Part shown: positions 12,482 to 17,948 of the stretch, piece after piece | Numbering within the stretch: position 1 is the stretch's first letter | Layout of the letters: every line of letters starts with the position of its first letter | NCBI GenBank assembly: GCA_946628455.1 | Contig: CAMOWP010000022.1 | Location: 1 to 17,948 of the forward strand | Length of the DNA stretch: 17,948 bases | Direction: 5' to 3' | Origin: an uncultured Clostridia bacterium | GTDB lineage: Bacteria; Bacillota; Clostridia; Oscillospirales; Acutalibacteraceae | The notes under the pieces: generated by a model | The model's input: only the letters and a program-made list of their open reading frames with translations | Database searches by the model: none | Told to the model about the DNA's origin: nothing | Program-made: the position numbers and the translations under genes

Positions 12482-15400
12482 TTATTTTGTTTTTACTGAT
12501 TTTGCCTTTGACCAACCTGAGAAATAGAACTTTCCGCCTGCCTTTTTAAAGGTCTGAACGCGAACATAATATCTCTTCTTTGAGTTAAGGCCTTTAATTG
12601 TTCTTGAGGCATTCTTAGCGCCGTATATTGTAATTTTCTTTGCGCCGCTGAAATTCTTATTAGTACTGTACTGAATCTGGTATCCGTCAACCTGTTTTGT
12701 CTGCTTTTTCCATTTAACGGTAAAGGATTTTTTGCCCTTTTTAAGGGACTTAACCTTTGAGCCCTTCGGCTTGATGGTGTAGGTTTTTTCAGCATATCCT
12801 GTATAATTACCCTTAAACTTAATTTTAACCGTTTTAGTGCCGACGCTCGTGCAGTTTTTAGGATATGTTACGGTAAAATTAGACGCAGGAATTCCGCGAA
12901 CAGCAGGCTTTCTTGGTTTTCCGTTATAGGTGTATGCCGTTTTGCTTAAGCTTACTGTATTATTGTTGCCGACGCGCGGATTAATTCTGAACTCTATTTT
13001 GTATTTGCCTTTTTCAGAGTTTGAATATGTAGTTTTTGCAAAAGCGCCTTTTCCGTCAAATGAGATGGAGCCCGTTCCGACATTCAGGTTAGTTCCGTAG
13101 CTAACGGTATAATCCCTGCCATTTACAAGAATTGCACCGTTTTTTGCGTTATGAACTCTTGGGGCAGGCTGAATCGCTGAGCCCTTATACGTCTGCGCAC
13201 CCGGCTGCTCAGGCGCTAAGGTCTGCTCATGATTTCTGACATGGCTCATATACCTGCTGTTTTTAGCTGTTGAATACTTACAGTAGAACGTAATAGCTTT
13301 ATTTTTCTTGCTCGCCTTGAGGGTCTGCATTTTAGAAGCCATTAAGGCGAAGCCCATTTTCGGTGAAGAATAAGCCGTGCTTTCAGCCATCATTTCCTCT
13401 TCCTCCTCGCCTGTGTAATAGGTGTTGAGCATAGAATCAATTGACTCGGGATACTCAATTACAACAGAAGGAAGGTTTTCAGGGTTGCTTCCGAAAATCA
13501 TCGGGCCGAGCTTTTTAACGTTTGAATCAATAACAATTACATCCGCTTCAAGGCGCTCAAAGGCACCCTCGGTAATCTCGTTTACCGTGCTTGGAACAAC
13601 GAATTCATCAAGCTGCTTTTCCTCAACAATTTTAACAAGCACCTTTTTATCGGCTGTGTAAATTGTATCGTTCTGAACGGTGAACTTGCTTTCGTTAACT
13701 ATCTGAGTGTCAGAGCATAAAACGGCGCTGTTTTTAAGAGCCTCCTGGCTTTCGTTTGCGGTGAGCTTTTTCCATGCGTCTGCAGTTCCGTTATAGTTTA
13801 CCGAAACAAGAGCGCCGCAGCCGTCGAACACGCCGTTTCCGAAGGCGGTTACTGTTTCGGGAATTGTTATGCTTCTTAACGCAGAACAGCCTTTAAACGC
13901 CTCTGAGCCGATTGACTTAACGGAAGCAGGGATTGAAACGCTTGAAAGAGCTGTGCAGCCTGCAAAAGCGCCCGCGCCTATGCTTTCAATGCCGTCCTCA
14001 ACAACAACGTACTCAATGCTACCGATAAACTGAGACCAGGGCTGAGCGGAATCATCCATTGCGCCCGAGCCGTAAACATAAAGAGTTTTTGTGGCGTTAT
14101 CATAATGCCATTTTGCATTTTCGCCGCAGGTGCCGTTTCGCGTGCTGTCAAAATCAGGATTCTCCGCGCCGCAGCCGTTAAGGCACTCAGCGCTTCTTGC
14201 GGAAAACTTGTGATTTGCTGTTCCGTCTGTGCAGATTGCAACGAACGCTCTGTTGTATTTATCTGCATATTCCTTTGCCTTTGAGCTTAACGCAGCAGTA
14301 ATTACAGCGCCTTGAGCTATAGTTTTTTCGCCGTCATATATTTCGCAGGCAGGATTCATTATCGTTATGCTAGTTAAAGCTTTGCAATAGGCGAATGCAG
14401 TTTCGCCTATGCTTGTTACACTGTCAGGCATTTTTATATTTGTTAAGCCTGTGCAACTCCAAAATGCACCACCGTCTATACTTATTATACTGTCAGGAAT
14501 TATTACGTTTGTTAAGCTTTCGCAATTGGAAAATGCAGAGACACCTATGCTTGTTACACTATTCGGTATATCTATGCTTGTTAAGCCTACGCACCCGCAA
14601 AATGCACCACAGCCTATACTTGTTACGCTGTTTGGAATAACTGTATTTTTACAACCAGCAGTCAATTCATTGGTTGATGTAGTTATTATTGCGTTACAGT
14701 TATCTCTACTGTCATATACTGTATTTCCGCTATCCACCGTTATGCTTGTTAAGCCTGTGCATTCTGAAAATGCATAATTGTCTATACTTGTTACGCTACT
14801 TGGAATGGTTATGCTTTTTAAACCTGTGCAATGTTCAAATGCATATTTGTCTATACTTGTTACGCTATTGGGTATTGTTACGCTTGTTAAGCCTGTGCAA
14901 TCTGAAAATGCAGTATCGCCTATGCTTGTTACGCTGTCTGGTATTTCTATATTTGTTAAGCCTGAGCAATAACAAAACGCTCGTTCACCTATACTTGTTA
15001 CGCTGTCGGGAATAGTTATGCTTGTTAAGCTATTACAATAATAAAATGCATAACTGCTTATGCTTGTTACACTATTCGGTATTTCAATACTTATTAAGCC
15101 TGTGCAATCTGAAAATGCACCGTTGCCTATGCTTGTTACGCAGTCTGGGATTGTTATGCTAGTTAAGCCTGTGCATTCTGAAAATGCATAATTGTCTATA
15201 CTTGTTACGCTGTCAGGGATTGTTATGCTTGTTAAGTCTATGCAACCAGAAAATGCATATCTATATATTCTTGTTATACTGCCAGGAATTGTTACACTTG
15301 TTAAATTTGCACATCTAAAGAAATCATACGCCGAAACAGAAGTAATTCCATCGTTAATAATTACAGACTTTACTAAATTTTTGTAATTCGAAACCCAGGG

Positions 15401-16708
15401 AAGATCACTCCCTGCATCCATTTCGCCTGTTCCGCTTATAGTGAGTGTTCCTGTTGGAGCGTTAAAGCTATATGTTGCGTTTTCGCCGCAGGTTCCTTCC
15501 TCAGAAGCATAATCCGAAAAAGCTATAGTATATGGTGATTCATCCTCATCAACCAAGGCTGCTTTAACAACACTATAAGAATAATCATTATACATTAATG
15601 TTTTGTGATTTGGATTTAAAATACATGCTTTTTCTTCCTCGCTGCCGGCAAGTATAACAATATGACCGATTCCGCCCATAGGGAAGGTATTACCTTTGAC
15701 GTTTGCTACTACAGCGTTTCCGTTTTCTATAACAGACTGTATTGTTTTAATTTTATTAGGTATAACCTCATAATTAGCGGTTTTTCCGAACTTATTTTGA
15801 GAATACTCGGAAAGAGCGCTCATAAACTCTCTCAGATTTAATTCTTTTTCTCCGTCGGTTTCAGTTATATACTGAGTCATATCAATATTTGAATAAATAT
15901 CCGATATATCAAAATACCTGCTTATGTAAGCGCCGTAAACAGTTAAAGCTGACAATAATCCGCTGGCTTTTTCAAAAGGTAATACGTCAGTTAAAGTGCT
16001 GTTATCTTTGTATTGAACATAATAGTCAATATACTGATGCGAATTCACTTCTTTTCTCGCACTGGAAGCAGGCGCATCACTAATATACACATCTACGCCA
16101 GTTATAGAGATATTCTTTTCTGCACTGCTTTCAAGAGCATCTTCAATGGCTGCCTCGGCGTAAGACCTAAAGAATGTTGTTCGTTTATTTGGGTTAATTG
16201 TGACAATCTTTCCCGTGGAGTCATAGCCTACAAGCACTAAATACTCCTGTCCGTATTCTCCCGTTGAAAAGCTTGTTTCCCCTTTAACTTTAACAATAAC
16301 CTGATTTCCATTATCAAGCTCGCTGATAATTACGTTAATGTCGTTATCGATTTCACTATAAACAAGCGCCTGATTACCGTAACCGTTTAACGCTTCAATG
16401 TAATCCTTAATATCCGTAATGCTGCCGCCTGAGATATATGAGCTTGTATCAGTATTTGCATATATATCCGCTATGCTGAGCTTTTCGCCAAAACGAGCTG
16501 AAGCAACAGTAGTTGCAGCCATTACGGCAGAAGCCTTTTCTTTTGGCAGGGTTTCGATTTCACTGGTCAGATACTCAAGACTGTAATCATAATAAGTTCT
16601 TCCGTCAAATATTTTCTTCACTTCAGTAGCCAAACCCGTTACAGGAATACTGACAATTGCGCTCAGCATTATACATACAGATAAAACAAATGATAATACT
16701 TTTTTCAT
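12482..16708 (-). CDS. Large secreted BspA-like protein with two degenerate C39-like modules
   Basis: This 1408-residue protein has a signal peptide (1-27). Residues 35-195 and 225-388 are two related modules with the outline of C39-type papain-fold domains (GQEYLVLVGYD...INPNKRT at 153; GHIVILAG...LNPNHKT at 348). The usual Cys position is replaced (EKASAVMAATTV, EKASGLLSALTV), so they are probably non-catalytic. Residues 406-431 and 859-886 are BspA N-terminal motifs (GTCGENA). Residues 450-790 and 900-975 are LRR_5 repeats. Residues 1173-1315 are two MBG/Ig-like beta modules. Residues 1317-1408 are the Lys-rich FN3-like C-terminus ending KSVKTK. Its ATG directly follows the anti-sigma stop codon (TAAATG), with GGAGG upstream, so it is translationally coupled. 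Tight linkage to the sigma/anti-sigma pair suggests it is part of, or the main output of, that sensory circuit. Confidence 0.9.
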   Translation of the reverse strand: MKKVLSFVLSVCIMLSAIVSIPVTGLATEVKKIFDGRTYYDYSLEYLTSEIETLPKEKASAVMAATTVASARFGEKLSIADIYANTDTSSYISGGSITDIKDYIEALNGYGNQALVYSEIDNDINVIISELDNGNQVIVKVKGETSFSTGEYGQEYLVLVGYDSTGKIVTINPNKRTTFFRSYAEAAIEDALESSAEKNISITGVDVYISDAPASSARKEVNSHQYIDYYVQYKDNSTLTDVLPFEKASGLLSALTVYGAYISRYFDISDIYSNIDMTQYITETDGEKELNLREFMSALSEYSQNKFGKTANYEVIPNKIKTIQSVIENGNAVVANVKGNTFPMGGIGHIVILAGSEEEKACILNPNHKTLMYNDYSYSVVKAALVDEDESPYTIAFSDYASEEGTCGENATYSFNAPTGTLTISGTGEMDAGSDLPWVSNYKNLVKSVIINDGITSVSAYDFFRCANLTSVTIPGSITRIYRYAFSGCIDLTSITIPDSVTSIDNYAFSECTGLTSITIPDCVTSIGNGAFSDCTGLISIEIPNSVTSISSYAFYYCNSLTSITIPDSVTSIGERAFCYCSGLTNIEIPDSVTSIGDTAFSDCTGLTSVTIPNSVTSIDKYAFEHCTGLKSITIPSSVTSIDNYAFSECTGLTSITVDSGNTVYDSRDNCNAIITTSTNELTAGCKNTVIPNSVTSIGCGAFCGCVGLTSIDIPNSVTSIGVSAFSNCESLTNVIIPDSIISIDGGAFWSCTGLTNIKMPDSVTSIGETAFAYCKALTSITIMNPACEIYDGEKTIAQGAVITAALSSKAKEYADKYNRAFVAICTDGTANHKFSARSAECLNGCGAENPDFDSTRNGTCGENAKWHYDNATKTLYVYGSGAMDDSAQPWSQFIGSIEYVVVEDGIESIGAGAFAGCTALSSVSIPASVKSIGSEAFKGCSALRSITIPETVTAFGNGVFDGCGALVSVNYNGTADAWKKLTANESQEALKNSAVLCSDTQIVNESKFTVQNDTIYTADKKVLVKIVEEKQLDEFVVPSTVNEITEGAFERLEADVIVIDSNVKKLGPMIFGSNPENLPSVVIEYPESIDSMLNTYYTGEEEEEMMAESTAYSSPKMGFALMASKMQTLKASKKNKAITFYCKYSTAKNSRYMSHVRNHEQTLAPEQPGAQTYKGSAIQPAPRVHNAKNGAILVNGRDYTVSYGTNLNVGTGSISFDGKGAFAKTTYSNSEKGKYKIEFRINPRVGNNNTVSLSKTAYTYNGKPRKPAVRGIPASNFTVTYPKNCTSVGTKTVKIKFKGNYTGYAEKTYTIKPKGSKVKSLKKGKKSFTVKWKKQTKQVDGYQIQYSTNKNFSGAKKITIYGAKNASRTIKGLNSKKRYYVRVQTFKKAGGKFYFSGWSKAKSVKTK
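14341..15361 (-). repeat. Tandem 69-bp LRR-coding repeats
   Basis: These encode residues 450-790 of the large BspA-like protein. Each 69-bp unit gives 23 residues of the form IPDSVTSIGxxAFxxCTGLTSIT. Most units are nearly identical at DNA level; for example TATACTTGTTACG recurs on the + strand throughout. An island at residues 658-690 (SGNTVYDSRDN...) breaks the register, as in many BspA proteins. It is a clear substrate for repeat-number change by recombination. It is coding, not a CRISPR array. Confidence 0.92.
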
Positions 16709-17389
16709 TTACTTGTCCTCCAAAATAAACTGAATTGCGCATTCAACGTTTTCATATTTAACAATAACGTTCAGCACGCGTTTGCCGTTGATTTTTTCCG
16801 TTTTAGTAATTGTTTTACACTCGGAATACGGTACCTCCATCTCAGACCCGTCATATTTTGAAACGTAAAACTTATAGCCTGAAAGGTCTAAATCCGCTTC
16901 TGATTTAAGAGGCTTGCTGTCTTCCTCCTCAGGCGGCTCGTACCACATTGAATCATATTCAAAGGTCATATTCGGGTCATTTTCGTCCTGCTCGTCTATA
17001 TCCCTGAACATATCGGCAATGCTTTCAAAAAATGCGTCAACGCTGCTTGCATAAGCAGGGATTGTCATATAGGAGGCTGTATGCGCTATAAGTATAACTG
17101 CTATTGCCGCTGCAATTCGTTTTCTTCTTGCCTGAGCAACAAAGCTCTTTCTGTGAACAAATTTTACAATATTCTTTGAGCTTCTGAGCTTTTCAACCGC
17201 TTCCTCAACGGATGAGCTTTCAAGCGCTACCAACGCTTCAATGCAATCGTGAACAAGCTCGTCGTCCATATCGTCGCCCTTGTTGATTTCACCGTCAATT
17301 ATCTCGTTGAGATAATCCTTAAGCTCGTTTTCAAAATCGCTGTCGTTCATAATTTCAGCAACGATTTTATCGTTAATATTCATACTCAC
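16709..17389 (-). CDS. Membrane anti-sigma factor (probable)
   Basis: This is a 226-residue protein. Residues 1-90 are cytoplasmic, acidic then basic. One membrane helix (91-108, RIAAAIAVILIAHTASYM) follows a positive RRKR stop. Residues 110-226 are extracytoplasmic, beginning IPAYASSVDAFFESIADMF, a layout like clostridial anti-sigma proteins of the DUF4179 style (inference from pattern). The N-terminal half would hold the sigma factor and the outer domain would sense an envelope signal. The start is taken as GTG at 17389, 9 nt after AGGAGG and overlapping the sigma stop by 4 nt (GTGA). An ATG two codons later is 15 nt from the site and less likely. The overlap with an ECF sigma gene is the main functional evidence. 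Confidence 0.82.
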   Translation of the reverse strand: MSMNINDKIVAEIMNDSDFENELKDYLNEIIDGEINKGDDMDDELVHDCIEALVALESSSVEEAVEKLRSSKNIVKFVHRKSFVAQARRKRIAAAIAVILIAHTASYMTIPAYASSVDAFFESIADMFRDIDEQDENDPNMTFEYDSMWYEPPEEEDSKPLKSEADLDLSGYKFYVSKYDGSEMEVPYSECKTITKTEKINGKRVLNVIVKYENVECAIQFILEDK

Positions 17390-17937
17390 AGCACAACACC
17401 TCCTTCCGTATATTTATCTATTATCGGGCTGATTAAATCCTTGATTTTCGTTCTCAGCCTTGACGTTCTGTTTGCAACCGCATTCGGCGGAATGTCAAGA
17501 ATTTCGCCGATTTCCTTAAGGGATTTTCTCTCCTCATATTTAAGCCTGTAAAGCTGCTGCTCGGCAGGGGTCAGCTCTTTTACAAGCAGCTCCTTGAGCT
17601 CGTCGTAATCATAGTTTGAAGCTCTTTCGTCCGTTGCAGTTGCCGCAACATCCTCAACGGAATCAAGCTCAACCGTTCTTTTGGCTTCTCTGATTACCTT
17701 GTTATCGGCAGCCTTGCATATGTTGTCAGCCGTTCTGTAAAGAAACGCTCTGACTTTAAGTATCTCTTCGCCTTTAAGCAGCCTGTTGTAATACACTAAA
17801 AATATTTCCTGAACACAGTCGTCAACTGCGGATTTATTCTCCCGCAATCGGACCATACAGTATTTAGTGATATCCATACGGTACTGTTCGTATGCCTGAC
17901 TGAACTGCATATCGGCTTGCGCCTTATTCGATGCCAC
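17386..17937 (-). CDS. ECF-type RNA polymerase sigma factor
   Basis: This 183-residue protein has the two-domain ECF layout. Region 2 is at about 14-85, with DDCVQEIFLVYYNRL (39-53) and VRAFLYRTADNICKA (62-76) as regions 2.2 to 2.4. An acidic linker spans 88-115. Region 4 is at about 121-168, with helix-turn-helix KSLKEIGEILDIPPNAVANR (138-157). There is no region 1 or 3. The start codon is GTG at 17937, with AGGAGG 5 nt upstream at the very edge of the window, so the gene is complete but its promoter is not visible. It overlaps the anti-sigma gene by 4 nt. It is a natural candidate to read the shared element upstream of operons A to C; autoregulation would be usual for the class but cannot be seen here. 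Confidence 0.93.
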   Translation of the reverse strand: MASNKAQADMQFSQAYEQYRMDITKYCMVRLRENKSAVDDCVQEIFLVYYNRLLKGEEILKVRAFLYRTADNICKAADNKVIREAKRTVELDSVEDVAATATDERASNYDYDELKELLVKELTPAEQQLYRLKYEERKSLKEIGEILDIPPNAVANRTSRLRTKIKDLISPIIDKYTEGGVVL

Positions 17938-17942
17938 GGTTT

Positions 17943-17948
17943 CCTCCT
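17943..17948 (-). promoter_or_regulatory. Ribosome-binding site that decides the GTG start of the sigma gene
   Basis: The last six bases of the window read AGGAGG on the minus strand, 5 nt before GTG at 17937. This spacing supports GTG as start rather than an internal Met. Confidence 0.85.

Noticed and set aside
14341..15361. CRISPR-like regular repeats
   Set aside because: The 69-bp period equals 23 codons of an intact LRR_5 reading frame; there are no unique spacers and no cas genes. Plus-strand ORFs here are shadows of the repeats.

Overview
The window looks like a chromosomal segment of a low-to-moderate-GC, gut-type Clostridia (Bacillota), most probably of the Ruminococcus/Oscillospiraceae kind. 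This rests on strong AGGAGG ribosome-binding sites, TTG/TATAAT-like promoters, intrinsic terminators with long U-tracts, and a set of large secreted proteins of a style common in that group: BspA-type leucine-rich repeats (LRR), Cys-x-x-Cys modules and Lys-rich FN3-like C-termini. The taxonomic call is inference from gene content.

Layout. Positions 1-273 on the + strand hold a tRNA-Thr(UGU), missing only its first base at the window edge, a tRNA-Tyr(GUA) and two terminator hairpins. Everything from about 274 to the right edge is on the minus strand. Positions 274-833 are gene-poor: a 52-codon ORF, and a promoter followed at once by a strong GAAA-loop terminator, which may be a short RNA of about 70 nt. 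Four compact operons follow, read right to left. Operon D (17937 to 12482) encodes an ECF-type sigma factor, an overlapping single-pass membrane anti-sigma factor and a 1408-residue BspA-like secreted protein. Operon C (12338 to 9172) encodes a 31-residue micropeptide, a secreted protein with three 120-residue PPC-like repeats, and a 515-residue BspA-like protein. Operon B (9029 to 6081) encodes a 34-residue paralogous micropeptide and a 933-residue secreted transglutaminase-like/LRR/CxxC/FN3 protein. Operon A (5971 to 834) encodes a small membrane protein, an AlgI-like MBOAT acyltransferase, an AlgJ/AlgX-like (DHHW) partner, a Thr-rich lipoprotein and a secreted FN3/SH3-like/transglutaminase-like protein.

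How it may work together. Operons A, B and C begin with the same 47-bp element. Two blocks are conserved in all three copies, TTTTTTTGCGACATATTT and ACTACTnTAnGAAGGG, separated by a divergent spacer: a promoter-like footprint. A and B are identical over 48 bp. With a sigma/anti-sigma pair in the neighbouring operon, the simplest inference is a dedicated envelope-stress or surface-sensing regulon that deploys surface proteins and a polymer O-acylation module.

The least expected element is the pair of micropeptides that open operons B and C. They share the 19-residue C-terminus RRITRRRVNMLLVSNILAA, are identical over 56 nt, have near-perfect Shine-Dalgarno sites, and carry a conserved hairpin (ATCTTA/TAAGAT) folded around the peptide stop codon. 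I do not recognise them as any described family. They are the best candidate here for a new regulatory or signalling system.
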